From IMG/VR virus record IMGVR_UViG_3300002906_000001, positions 1-49,553 of that record: a DNA stretch of 49,553 nt, one strand, 5' to 3'. Made by a program: the position numbers and the translations under genes. Position 1 is the stretch's first letter; each line of letters starts with the position of its first letter. Shown here in pieces: positions 7,754 through 17,763 of the stretch. Origin of the DNA: a virus. A model generated the notes under the pieces. It searched no databases, was not told the origin of the DNA, and saw only the letters and a program-made list of their open reading frames with translations.

Positions 7754-9511
7754 ATGCAGGTTCCTAGTTACGACAACCCACAAGCTCAACCCGCTGCGCT
7801 GCCCGGTACGCGGGTAGAGAGTGTTGCATCGCCCGCGTTGCTCGATGCTGGCGCGGTTGACCAATTGCAATTTGGACGATCTCTCGAACGCGCGGGGATC
7901 GGTCTTGGTGCGGTTGCGTATCACATGCAGGAGCGTGAGAACGCGGATGCGATCTTCAAGACTGAGGCTCAGGACAAAGCCGACTACATAGCGTATGAGC
8001 AAGATGTGCGCACCAATCGGCAAGGTGCTTACGCCAAAGGGCTCACCACGGAAACCGCGACATGGTGGAAGGATCGCATCTCGAAGAACGTGGACGGTCT
8101 TGCGAACAACGAGCAGAAGCGCATCTACTCGAAGCGCGCGACCGAGTTGCAGCTTCAAAGTCTCTCGGAGCTTTCCAAGTTCGAGAGTAATCAGTTGGAG
8201 ATCAGCCACGACCAAACGTGGAAAGCCAACAAGATCAATACCATCAACTTAGCCGCAGCCAATCCATCGGCTGATGTGGTGACGTCGTCGTTGGCTGAAA
8301 TCAAAAAGATGAACGCTTATCAAGCTGCGCGTAAAGGTTGGACTGGCGAAGATGGATCGAAAATTCTCCAAGCGGTGAACGAAGAAGACATCACCAAACT
8401 GCATAAACAGGTCATCGAAACGTTAGCTCTGCAAAACAAAGCTGGCGCTTACGATTATTTCAAAGCGCATGAGCAAGAGATCGCTGGTAGTCAGCGCGCG
8501 GAGATTGGTCAATTTGCTGAGAGAACTACCGCAGCCTACGTGGGCGCGACTACCGCGCAGAACGTATGGGTTAGCGACGGGCCGAAGTCAGATACGGATG
8601 TGTCGAACATCGACAAGATGAAAGCACGTATCCGTACAGAATTGAAAAGTAATATCTATGCTCGGGATGCAGCGCTTACGGAGATCGATCAGATCAACAA
8701 CGACCGGCACAACGGTATTACGGCGCGCGTGAACAACCGTGAGGCTCAGATCAACACGATGCTGATAAATGGTGCGACTATCGCCGACGTTCAGAAAACG
8801 CCAGTGTGGGCAGCACTCGACGGCACGCAGCAAAGACGTATCCAGGCCATAGCGCGCGGAGAGCTGAACGTTGAAGGCATTGACGCGATGATGCAGCTCT
8901 CAAACCCTGACGTACTCGTAGGCATGACCCGCGATCAGGTAGTGAATTTGCGGCCGAAGATCGGCGATCAAAACACAGCGCATCTTCTTGACAAATGGGA
9001 TGCTTATACCAAGAACGGTACGCTGTTGTCGGAAGCAAAGATCGACGCGGATCAGTTTAACGAGTTTGCGAATGCGGCTGGTCTTGACACCACCAGCAAA
9101 GACACCGACATGAAGAAGCAGATCATCGCTACGCGCAATAAGGTCGAGCAGATTATCGGCGTGGAGCAACAAAAACTGAAGCGTCCACTAGACCGCACGC
9201 AACGCGATGATGTCATGAAACGTGTTATCGACGATACGGTTACGCGGCAACGTACATTCTGGTTTGACAAACCGGGCGTGCCAGCTATCACGCTTACGCC
9301 GAAGCAGGCGACGACCGCTTACGTCAACGTCGAAGGCGGGCATGAAGTTCAGTTGTCGAGCATACCGCCCGCCACGACTAAGGCCATCAGTGCGGAGCTT
9401 CAACGTCAAAATATACCGGTGACGCAGCAGAACATCGCGCAGGCATGGGCGAACATGAATCCAAAGAAATACCCGAAGGTATCGCCTTCCATCGATGAGT
9501 ACGTGCAGTGA
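7754..9511 (+). CDS. Internal virion protein, T7 gp15-like position
   Basis: The 585-residue product is highly helical and rich in Gln, Asn and Ala, with many heptad-like stretches (about residues 55-260). It lacks a signal peptide or clear membrane segment. It contains the motif F.RSLER.G at about residues 38-45 and a C-terminal segment (PVTQQNIAQAWANMNP) seen in related ejection proteins. It is translated from ATG 7754, 5 bp after the preceding stop; no strong ribosome-binding site is visible, suggesting re-initiation. Its stop overlaps the GTG start of the giant next gene. The likely role is in the DNA-ejection tube. Confidence 0.7.
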   Translation: MQVPSYDNPQAQPAALPGTRVESVASPALLDAGAVDQLQFGRSLERAGIGLGAVAYHMQERENADAIFKTEAQDKADYIAYEQDVRTNRQGAYAKGLTTETATWWKDRISKNVDGLANNEQKRIYSKRATELQLQSLSELSKFESNQLEISHDQTWKANKINTINLAAANPSADVVTSSLAEIKKMNAYQAARKGWTGEDGSKILQAVNEEDITKLHKQVIETLALQNKAGAYDYFKAHEQEIAGSQRAEIGQFAERTTAAYVGATTAQNVWVSDGPKSDTDVSNIDKMKARIRTELKSNIYARDAALTEIDQINNDRHNGITARVNNREAQINTMLINGATIADVQKTPVWAALDGTQQRRIQAIARGELNVEGIDAMMQLSNPDVLVGMTRDQVVNLRPKIGDQNTAHLLDKWDAYTKNGTLLSEAKIDADQFNEFANAAGLDTTSKDTDMKKQIIATRNKVEQIIGVEQQKLKRPLDRTQRDDVMKRVIDDTVTRQRTFWFDKPGVPAITLTPKQATTAYVNVEGGHEVQLSSIPPATTKAISAELQRQNIPVTQQNIAQAWANMNPKKYPKVSPSIDEYVQ

Positions 9512-12500
9512 CCGAGCTAGTTTCCGATGTACCGATCTCCGATGCGGTAGGAGCACTCGCGCCATCTGAAGCGCTGCCGGTCGATGATGTATCGAACGCG
9601 GTAACGCAGATCAAGCAGCAGCGCGATCTATCGTTGAAGGGATCGCTCAATCAAGCAGTGACCATCGACCCGGACAAGGCGGCGAAGAATCAAGCGCTCG
9701 CCGACAAAACCGGCGTACCAATAGATGTCATCAACCGCAACGAGGAAGCTATACAGCAGCGCGCTCGGGCCAATGATCTGCGGGCGTTGGTTTCTACTTC
9801 TCCGATCTTGGAGCAGCAGATGATGAACCCGCAATTCGCTGCGCTCGCGCACGACGATGCGGAAAATCTCAACATCTTCGAGCGCACACTGCGCACTTAC
9901 TTGGGTGCGTCCACTAAGTCGGGGTTGGAACAACTGCTCGGCGTCGGCGCGAAGTTGCTGGACGTAGCCACGCAAGGAATCGGTATAGGTACAAGCGAAC
10001 AAGAGGGCGCGGTTCTTTTCAAAGGTCAGCCAGCAGAGCTGAAGAAGTTCCAAGAAGGACCGGCGATGTTCCTTACTCGCTTTACTAAAGCGATGCAGGA
10101 AGCGTCAACACTCTCGATGAAGAACCTGAGTCCTGCTGCGCAACTTGAATACGGTGATTTGCGATATGCCACTCTTGAATCGAGCAAAGCCGCGTATCTG
10201 TCGCCAATCAAAGTGGTTGGTGACGCCATCCAATCGTTGCCGACATCACTTGCGCTTGGGGTTAGCGTATATCTCACTAAGGGCGTGGCTGCGCGAACTG
10301 AAGCGGCGGCGCTCGGAGCTGGAATGTCACCCACGCTCGCGCGGGAAGCCGCAATTCACGCGGGCGCGGAGACAATGGCTCGTTTGGGTGCCGCGACAGA
10401 AGGCGCTGCGGGTTACGGGCAGCAGTACATGCAGACGCGGCAGCAGGCCGACGAGGTAACGGATGAGCAACTACAGCAATCCCCGCAGTACCAGCAACTT
10501 GTTGCGGCAGGCTATTCGCCTGAAGCGGCTCGATTGCGACTTAGCGCAGTGGCAGCGGAAACGTCGGGCGCTGCGGGCGGCGCTATCGATGCGATCACGA
10601 ACTACTTCGGCGGACGCTTCCTCGGAACGATTCTCACCGAGGGCGGTCGCGTGGCTGCGCGTACCGCCAAGGGCTTTGCGACTGAAGCATTGACCGAAGC
10701 TGTACAGAGTGGCGGTGAACAGCTTGCGCAGAATGTAGCGGTGCAGCACTACTTGAATCCGGCGCAGGAAACGCTCGATCAGGTAGCGGAGAATATCGCC
10801 CAGGGTTTCGTGGTGGGCGGTGTAACTGGTGGCGCGTTCTCTGCCGTAGCGGGAGCGAAATATCGGCAGGAAGCTGCTACGCACGATGCTGCGGTGCTGA
10901 CAAAGCTCTCGGAGCTTGCCGCGAATTCCGAGCTGCGCGCTCGCGCGCCTGAAACCTTCGCGCAATTTGTGAATGCCGCTGCTGCTGACGGCCCGGTAGA
11001 AGCGGTGTGGATCGACGCCAAGGGTTTCGCACAGAGCATGGTCAAGGCCGGTATGGACGAAGCACAGCTCGCGCAGAAGATGCCTGAGACTGCGGCAGCG
11101 CTGCCCGATGCGCTCGCCACAGACGGCAAGGTGCGCATACCTACCGGTGAATTCATGGCGACATTTCCTGGCACCGGTATCGAAAAAGAATTGATTCAGC
11201 AGTTGAGCACGACGCCCGAAGGTCCGACTGCTGCCGAAGCGCACGACGCAGCTTTCATCGAGGATTCGAAGCGTCAAGTTGAAGCGGTGTTAGCCAAGCA
11301 GGAATTCACGAATGCCGTCAAAGAATCGATGGGTAGCGTCGAGCGTGAGCTATTGGCGCAGCTCACAACGGCGAACCGGTTCACGAAAGACGTGAACACG
11401 GCTTACGCGAAGTTGATGGCGTCGTTCTACACAGTGATGTCGCAGCGCGTCGGGCTCACACCGGAACAGATGTACGTGAAGTATCCGCTGCACATCCAGG
11501 CGGAAAGCGTGACTGCGCCCGGTACGCTGAATCAACCACGCTCATCTACTGCGGTGGGTTACTGGGAAGGTCCAGGTGGCGAGCACACGGAGACAGACCA
11601 CGTACCGGGGATTGCGGAGCGTGCCGTTGAGCTAGGACAGCATGACAGACGTTGGCACCGCTACCCTAATGCGCCTGCGGTATTCAAATCGAATCGTCAG
11701 GGTACTGTGCTGACAGGGCCGGCAGAAACGGTTGTTGATCCGAATGACCCGAACATTTTACATCAGTTGCCGGTACGCAATGAGCCGTCAGCAGCGGACC
11801 TTTATCCGAACGGCAATCCTATTTTCTACTCCGCACTCCAACGTCAAGTAGAAGCGCTGAAAATAACCACTGCGCCAGCGGAGGAGTGGAAGAAAGCGAT
11901 CAACAGCTTGATGTCGAAGGGCGTGAAGAAGGCCGAGATTGAAGCGAGCGGCGTGATGGAATGGCTGGATACAGCTCCAGGTTTTGAATTGGTCGGGCCT
12001 AACGGTGAAAAGATAAATGTAGATGAGCCGTTGCCTGAAGGCGTGAAAAGTATTCCAGTTGATCGCATTTCGCGCAATGAAGTGCTCGCCTACCTGCACA
12101 GCGACGGTGAAACCGAAGTGCGCACTACTATCTTCGGTGAAGCGCAGCAGCCGACTGACATTATCCAATCGGACGAAGAAAATGGTGTGAGCGAGGAGCA
12201 GATTGAACAACGCGCGGAGCAATTGTGGCGCGATCAGCTTCAAGAGGAAGCGGAACGTTACGCTAGTGAAGACGATTATTACATATACAGCGATCCGCTG
12301 GTGCGCACGCCGAACTATCGGATCGAAAAGCTGCCTGCGGATATGTTGCGCGGAAAAGATCAGTACGGTGTGAAGGAGTTGGTGTGGGATGTACCGACCG
12401 GTAAGGAGATGCCAGATAACGCTGAAGAACTGGCGTCGATGTATCCGGGTGGCCCACGTGAGAAGTGGTTGGAGTATTTCGGTACGGAAGCTGCTGCTGA

Positions 12501-15500
12501 AGCCTGGGCGCAAGGTCATGAGTTTGAAGACGGCCACACTGGTTATAACGGCAAACCGTACTGGACTTCGCAAGATGATAATGGCGACGAGATCGGCGAG
12601 TACGACGATAAAAGCGAAGCAGAAGCTGGTATCCAATCTCACAAAGAACAGGATTTTCAATACGCTGTTGAGAGCTATATTGACAACGCTTCGTGGTCTG
12701 AAGCCGACCAAGAGCATTTCATCAGGGAAGCACGCGAGGAGCTGACTGACGAAACACCGCGAGAGCGCAATCAGCGCTTGGAGCGCGGCAATGTACTTAA
12801 ACTTCGCCACGAGGATTCTTACCAACTACCGGGCGGCAAAGAGCAAACCGAGCTAGTTGTTTGGGTGCCAGGGATCGAGCCCTACGCGGCAAGCGACACC
12901 ACGCACTTCGGTGATGTCGGGCAAGGTCGCGCGATTGCCTGGGCGCGGCTCTCGCAGTTCGACGACGCCAACGGCAAGCCGGTGCTAATGGTGAACGAGT
13001 TGCAAAGTTTGCGTGCGCAAGCGGGGCGTGAAGAAGGATTCAGCGGAGAATTGATTAAGCAGTTCGTTGTTCTTTCTCCGAGCGGTATTCGTCTTTCTAG
13101 TTTCGAGACTCATGAAGCTGCTCAACGTTACATGGAGCACAATTATAGTAAAGCGGTAAGAGAACAACCTGACGAAGAATTGCGACCACGCATAGAAGAA
13201 CGCGCAGAGAAAAAAGCGAGTGGCGTTCCCTCTGCGCCCTTCGTCAAAGACACACAAGCCTGGGTAACGCTCGACATGAAGCGCGTGATCCGCTATGCGG
13301 TGGACAACGGCCTCGATACGGTGACGTGGACAACTGGCAAGCAACAGGTTGGCATTTACACCAATGCGCTGCGCAGCGAGATCAAAGAGCTGAAGTGGAA
13401 GAAAACCGCTGACGGTATAGAGATAACAGCGGATGGTCGCAACGTGAATCGCACGTTCAGCGACAAAGAGCTGCGAGTCGCCGCGGGTGGCGCGATCACC
13501 GATCAGATCGTCAACAGCAAAGAGCAGGAAGGCACGATCTCAGGCCAGAACATTCGTTTCGAAGCGGTGTGGCCGTACTCGTTCTACGGTGATGAGAAGG
13601 GTTATGGTCCGCTCAACCAGAAAGAGATCGACGCGCTGAAGAAAGCGGGCAAGCCCATACCGGAGAGCAAGCCGTCGATCATCACCGCTGCGACCGAGAA
13701 GATTCTTGCGTCGATTGGTGGCGGGAAGGTTGAGAGCATTCCGGTTGTTGGGATTGCGCGCGGCGAAACACCATGGCGCTTTGACGTACACGATGCGGAA
13801 GGTAACTTAATAGATCAATTTCTAAATGAAAAATTAGCGCAGCAAAGAGCAGTTAGCGTTGGCGGAACATATCAGCCAACACCATCACCGAGTAATCTGC
13901 AACCCGGTTTCCGCATCACGCCTGAGATGAAGAAAGCCGTGCTCGGCGGCTTCGCCATGTTCCAGGGCGAGGGCAAGCGCGGACAGATTTCGTTCGGTGA
14001 GGGTATGGGCATTTCGCCAACCACTATCACCCTTTTGCAGAACGCCGATCTCTCAACCTTTCTGCACGAATCGGGTCACTTCTACCTCGAAGTGATGAGC
14101 CACATGGCGACGCAGGAGAACGCTGCGCCTGAGATCGTTCAAGACATGCAGCGCATTCTGAAGTGGTTCGGTGTACCCAACGCTGACGTGTGGAACGCCA
14201 TGACGCTCGACGAAAAGCGCCCATACCACGAGCAATTCGCTCGCGGCTTCGAGTCGTATCTATTCGAAGGCACCGCTCCCAGTCCTGAATTGAAGTCCGT
14301 TTTCGCGCGCTTTCGTGCGTGGATGCTAAACGTGTACCGACAGCTCGGCAGTCTCAACGTGCAGCTCACTGACGAAGTGCGCGGTGTCTTCGACCGGATG
14401 CTCGCTTCCAACAACGAGATCATCGCCGCGGAAAACCAACGAGGGTTCGCGCCGCTCTTTGACGACGCCGCTAAAATGGGCGCGTCGCCTGACGAGTGGA
14501 AGAACTACCAGGAACAGGGCACCGCCGCGACACAGGACGCCGTGGACAAGTTGCAGACCCGCTCCTTGCGCGACATGAAGTGGCTCTCCAACGCGCGCAG
14601 CGCCGTCCTCAAGCAGCTCCAGGCGTCAGTTGCACGGCTGCGCAAGGGGATGCGCGCGGAAGTCGCCAAGGAAGTCAACGCGCAGCCCATCTACCAAGCG
14701 ATGCGCTGGCTCAAGTTCGGGGAAACCACTTCGCCCGAGGGCGAAGCGGTCAAGGCCACCCAAGGGTTCAAGCTCGACGTTCAAGCGCTCGCCGTTATGT
14801 ACCCGCCCACTATGCTCGCGCGGCCTGATCTCTCCAAGCTCGGCGTGGGTAAGTACGGCATGACCGGTGCGGAAGGTCTTGACCCTAACCTCGTGGCCGA
14901 GATGTTCGGCTTTGGCTCCGGTGACGAGCTGGTGCGCAAGTTGATCGACGCGGAGCCCGCGCGCTCGGTGATCGAGGGTATGACCGATCAGCGGATGCTC
15001 GAACGCTACGGCGATCTCACCAGCCAGCAAGCGATCTCCGCAGCCGCAGACAAGGCTGTACACAACGAGCTGCGCGCGAGGGTCTTGGCGACTGAGCTGA
15101 ACGCTCTCACACGCGCTACCGGACAAAAGAAGCTCTTGACCAAGGCAGCGCGCGAGTTCGCTGCCGCGATGATTGCCCGCAAGAAGCTACGCGACATCCG
15201 GCCGGCGCAGTTCGAGTCGGCTGAAGCTCGCAGCGCCCGCGCCACGGAGAAAGCCTTGGCTGCGGGCAAGTTGGTGGAAGCCGCGACCGAAAAGCGCAAT
15301 GAGCTGGTGAACAACTACGCGGCTAAGGCGGCGCACGCCGCGCTCGATGAGATCGCGCAGGGCGTGGCGTATCTGCGCAAGGTCGCCGACTCGAAGACCA
15401 TCGATCCAGCTTACCGTGAGCAGATCACCGCGATGCTCGAACGCTTCGATCTGCGGCAAACCACGTTGAAGGAAGCCAAGCGCAAGGCGTCGCTGCTCGA

Positions 15501-17709
15501 ATGGATGGAGTCGCAAAAAGACCAAGGATTCGAGCCAGTGATCGATCCTGAGATCGCTAACGAAGCTATGCGCATGCCGTACCAGGAGATGACTATGGAA
15601 CAATTCCGTGGGCTCACCGACTCCGTGCGCAATATCGAGCATCTTGGCCGTTTGAAATTCAAGCTGCTAAAGATCGCCGACCAACGCGAGTTCGCGGCGA
15701 CCGTGGACGAAGCGGTAACTGCGATCACCGACAACGCGAAGAAGACCGTACCGCAGCGCCTAGAAGGCAACACGTGGTCGGCCAAGATGAAGGATGGCGT
15801 GACCGAATTCTTCGCCATGCACCGCAAGTTCGCGTCGCTGTGGCGTGAGATGGACGGCTTCACCGATGGCGGCAAGCTGTGGCAGCTATTCGTGCGACCG
15901 ATGAACGATGCGGGCAACACGGAAACCACAATGCGCGAGCAGGCCACCATCGCCATGCAGCGCATTTTCAAACCGCTGTTCGATCAAGGCGGGTTGAAGA
16001 CGAAGACCTTCATTCCGGCGATCAACGCGAGCTTGTCGCGCGAAGGCCGGCTGATGGTGGCGCTCAACACCGGTAACGACGGCAACCTACAACGGCTGAT
16101 GGACGGCGACCACTGGACGAAGGCCCAAGTGGACGCCATAGTGGACACGCTCTCGAAGCCCGAGATGGATTTCGTGCAATCTATTTGGGATATGGTGGGG
16201 CGCTACAAGCAGCAGATCGGTGAGCAGCAGAAACGCTTAACCGGTGTTGCGCCTGAGTGGGTCGAGCCGCGGCAAGTAGTCACACGGCATGGCGTCTACG
16301 CGGGTGGCTACCTGCCGGCCAAGTACGACACCACGCGCAGCACTCGTGCGCTTGCGGACGAAGCTGCGGCTGGCATCATGGATCAATGGCGCGGAGCCAG
16401 AGGGCTCGCCAAAACGCGCGACTCGTTCACCAAAGAGCGTGCAAGCAAAGTGGTGAACCGCCCGCTGCGCAAAGACTTCGGCGTCATCACGCAGCACGTC
16501 ACCGAAGTGATCCATCGGCTCTCATGGCAGGAATACCTAACCGACGCCAACCGGTTGCTGCGCTCGAAGGGGATCGATAACGCGATCCGCGAACATTACG
16601 GACACCAAACGCTCGAAGCGCTGCGCAATACGCTCGAAGACGTGGCAACGGGCGAGCTGCCGGCGCAGAATGCGTTTGAGCGGTCCATCAACTATATTCG
16701 TCAGGGCGCAACCATAGCTGGTCTAGGCTGGCGGCTTACCACCGCATTGCTCCAACCGTTCGGGCTGACGCAGAGCATGGTGCGCATCGGTCCCACCTAT
16801 GTGGCGAAGGGGTTGGCCGAGTGGATGGGCGACAGCGTGCGGATGGAGAACACCGCTGCCCGCATATACGAAAAATCTGAATTCATGCGACTGCGCGCGA
16901 AGACGCTGCAACGCGAGATCAACGAAATTCGCAATCAAGTGGAAGGCAAGAATTCAGCGCTCACCGCGAGCTACTTTTACCTCATCACGAAGATGCAGCT
17001 CGTGGCGGACATACCGACGTGGTTGGGCCAATACCATAAAGCTATCGAGAGTGGGGCTGACGAGTACAACGCGCGGGCTCAGGCAGACCAAGCGGTGATC
17101 GATGCGCAGGGTTCAGGGCAGCTCAAAGACCTAGCTGCGATTCAACGCGGTGGGCCGATGTTGAAGCTCTTTACGAATTTCTATTCGTTTTTCAACACCA
17201 CGTACAACATGACAAGCGAAGCATTCGGTCGCACCAATTTCAAGAACCCGTTGTCGATTGGCCGGCTGATGGTGGACGTGCTGCTGCTCTATTCGGTGCC
17301 TGCCGCACTCGGGACGTTCATGAAGGCGGCGCTGCACTCAGGCGACGACACGCCCGACTGGGAAGACAAGCTCGTGCGCCAGTTGATCGCCGATCAGATG
17401 ACTTACTGGCTCGGCACGATGGTGGGCTTGCGCGAGATCAGCGGAGCCGCGCAGACGGCACTTGGACTCTCCGGTGACTACCAGGGGCCGGCGTCGGTGC
17501 GGTTGTTCGCGTCGATCGCTGAATTGGGGAAGCAGATCAACCAGGGCGAGATCGACGAAGCACTGTTTAAGGCCATCGACAATGTGGGTGGGGTTTTGTT
17601 CCACTACCCGGCCGGTCAGATCAACGCCACGGTGGACGGTATCGTGACGATGGCGCAGGGTAAGACTGACAATCCTGGGGCGCTGATCGTAGGGTCCAAT
17701 CGCAAGTAA
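9508..17709 (+). CDS. Giant polyvalent internal virion protein (2733 aa) with HExxH and LPD-type domains
   Basis: At 2733 residues this is about twice the length of T7 gp16, whose position it takes. It is probably ejected into the cell with the DNA. Visible modules in order: an Ala/Gly-rich, partly hydrophobic N-terminal region (about 190-460) that could insert in membrane; a middle region (about 730-1275) with the KPVLMVNELQS (about 1158) and VTLDMKRVIRYAVDNGLDTVTWTTG (about 1250-1275) signatures of large polyvalent proteins; PLNQKEIDALKKAG (about 1366); a zinc-peptidase motif HESGH at 1520-1524; long helical regions; and an LPD38-like C-terminal region (about 2390-2610). Polyvalent proteins carry several effector activities in one chain. 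Translation starts at GTG 9508, overlapping the preceding stop. Confidence 0.85.
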   Translation: MTELVSDVPISDAVGALAPSEALPVDDVSNAVTQIKQQRDLSLKGSLNQAVTIDPDKAAKNQALADKTGVPIDVINRNEEAIQQRARANDLRALVSTSPILEQQMMNPQFAALAHDDAENLNIFERTLRTYLGASTKSGLEQLLGVGAKLLDVATQGIGIGTSEQEGAVLFKGQPAELKKFQEGPAMFLTRFTKAMQEASTLSMKNLSPAAQLEYGDLRYATLESSKAAYLSPIKVVGDAIQSLPTSLALGVSVYLTKGVAARTEAAALGAGMSPTLAREAAIHAGAETMARLGAATEGAAGYGQQYMQTRQQADEVTDEQLQQSPQYQQLVAAGYSPEAARLRLSAVAAETSGAAGGAIDAITNYFGGRFLGTILTEGGRVAARTAKGFATEALTEAVQSGGEQLAQNVAVQHYLNPAQETLDQVAENIAQGFVVGGVTGGAFSAVAGAKYRQEAATHDAAVLTKLSELAANSELRARAPETFAQFVNAAAADGPVEAVWIDAKGFAQSMVKAGMDEAQLAQKMPETAAALPDALATDGKVRIPTGEFMATFPGTGIEKELIQQLSTTPEGPTAAEAHDAAFIEDSKRQVEAVLAKQEFTNAVKESMGSVERELLAQLTTANRFTKDVNTAYAKLMASFYTVMSQRVGLTPEQMYVKYPLHIQAESVTAPGTLNQPRSSTAVGYWEGPGGEHTETDHVPGIAERAVELGQHDRRWHRYPNAPAVFKSNRQGTVLTGPAETVVDPNDPNILHQLPVRNEPSAADLYPNGNPIFYSALQRQVEALKITTAPAEEWKKAINSLMSKGVKKAEIEASGVMEWLDTAPGFELVGPNGEKINVDEPLPEGVKSIPVDRISRNEVLAYLHSDGETEVRTTIFGEAQQPTDIIQSDEENGVSEEQIEQRAEQLWRDQLQEEAERYASEDDYYIYSDPLVRTPNYRIEKLPADMLRGKDQYGVKELVWDVPTGKEMPDNAEELASMYPGGPREKWLEYFGTEAAAEAWAQGHEFEDGHTGYNGKPYWTSQDDNGDEIGEYDDKSEAEAGIQSHKEQDFQYAVESYIDNASWSEADQEHFIREAREELTDETPRERNQRLERGNVLKLRHEDSYQLPGGKEQTELVVWVPGIEPYAASDTTHFGDVGQGRAIAWARLSQFDDANGKPVLMVNELQSLRAQAGREEGFSGELIKQFVVLSPSGIRLSSFETHEAAQRYMEHNYSKAVREQPDEELRPRIEERAEKKASGVPSAPFVKDTQAWVTLDMKRVIRYAVDNGLDTVTWTTGKQQVGIYTNALRSEIKELKWKKTADGIEITADGRNVNRTFSDKELRVAAGGAITDQIVNSKEQEGTISGQNIRFEAVWPYSFYGDEKGYGPLNQKEIDALKKAGKPIPESKPSIITAATEKILASIGGGKVESIPVVGIARGETPWRFDVHDAEGNLIDQFLNEKLAQQRAVSVGGTYQPTPSPSNLQPGFRITPEMKKAVLGGFAMFQGEGKRGQISFGEGMGISPTTITLLQNADLSTFLHESGHFYLEVMSHMATQENAAPEIVQDMQRILKWFGVPNADVWNAMTLDEKRPYHEQFARGFESYLFEGTAPSPELKSVFARFRAWMLNVYRQLGSLNVQLTDEVRGVFDRMLASNNEIIAAENQRGFAPLFDDAAKMGASPDEWKNYQEQGTAATQDAVDKLQTRSLRDMKWLSNARSAVLKQLQASVARLRKGMRAEVAKEVNAQPIYQAMRWLKFGETTSPEGEAVKATQGFKLDVQALAVMYPPTMLARPDLSKLGVGKYGMTGAEGLDPNLVAEMFGFGSGDELVRKLIDAEPARSVIEGMTDQRMLERYGDLTSQQAISAAADKAVHNELRARVLATELNALTRATGQKKLLTKAAREFAAAMIARKKLRDIRPAQFESAEARSARATEKALAAGKLVEAATEKRNELVNNYAAKAAHAALDEIAQGVAYLRKVADSKTIDPAYREQITAMLERFDLRQTTLKEAKRKASLLEWMESQKDQGFEPVIDPEIANEAMRMPYQEMTMEQFRGLTDSVRNIEHLGRLKFKLLKIADQREFAATVDEAVTAITDNAKKTVPQRLEGNTWSAKMKDGVTEFFAMHRKFASLWREMDGFTDGGKLWQLFVRPMNDAGNTETTMREQATIAMQRIFKPLFDQGGLKTKTFIPAINASLSREGRLMVALNTGNDGNLQRLMDGDHWTKAQVDAIVDTLSKPEMDFVQSIWDMVGRYKQQIGEQQKRLTGVAPEWVEPRQVVTRHGVYAGGYLPAKYDTTRSTRALADEAAAGIMDQWRGARGLAKTRDSFTKERASKVVNRPLRKDFGVITQHVTEVIHRLSWQEYLTDANRLLRSKGIDNAIREHYGHQTLEALRNTLEDVATGELPAQNAFERSINYIRQGATIAGLGWRLTTALLQPFGLTQSMVRIGPTYVAKGLAEWMGDSVRMENTAARIYEKSEFMRLRAKTLQREINEIRNQVEGKNSALTASYFYLITKMQLVADIPTWLGQYHKAIESGADEYNARAQADQAVIDAQGSGQLKDLAAIQRGGPMLKLFTNFYSFFNTTYNMTSEAFGRTNFKNPLSIGRLMVDVLLLYSVPAALGTFMKAALHSGDDTPDWEDKLVRQLIADQMTYWLGTMVGLREISGAAQTALGLSGDYQGPASVRLFASIAELGKQINQGEIDEALFKAIDNVGGVLFHYPAGQINATVDGIVTMAQGKTDNPGALIVGSNRK

Positions 17710-17712
17710 AAG

Positions 17713-17745
17713 GGTGCTCATGATTGAGCTGTGCAAGTCTAGAAT
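17713..17745 (+). promoter_or_regulatory. Candidate late promoter before the tail-spike gene
   Basis: GGTGCTCATGAT (17713-17724), 15 nt, TAGAAT (17740-17745) followed by C. The same two-part motif is found at 41107, 44465 and 48655, each before a late gene block. It lies in the 54-bp gap between the giant internal protein and the spike gene. The upstream element does not resemble a sigma-70 -35 box. Confidence 0.65.
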
Positions 17746-17763
17746 CACGCGAAGGAAAATGCC

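Noticed and set aside
11788-12825. A 345-codon minus-strand frame inside the giant internal virion gene
   Set aside because: It lies fully antisense to a conserved coding region; its hydrophobic composition is the usual mirror of acidic codons.
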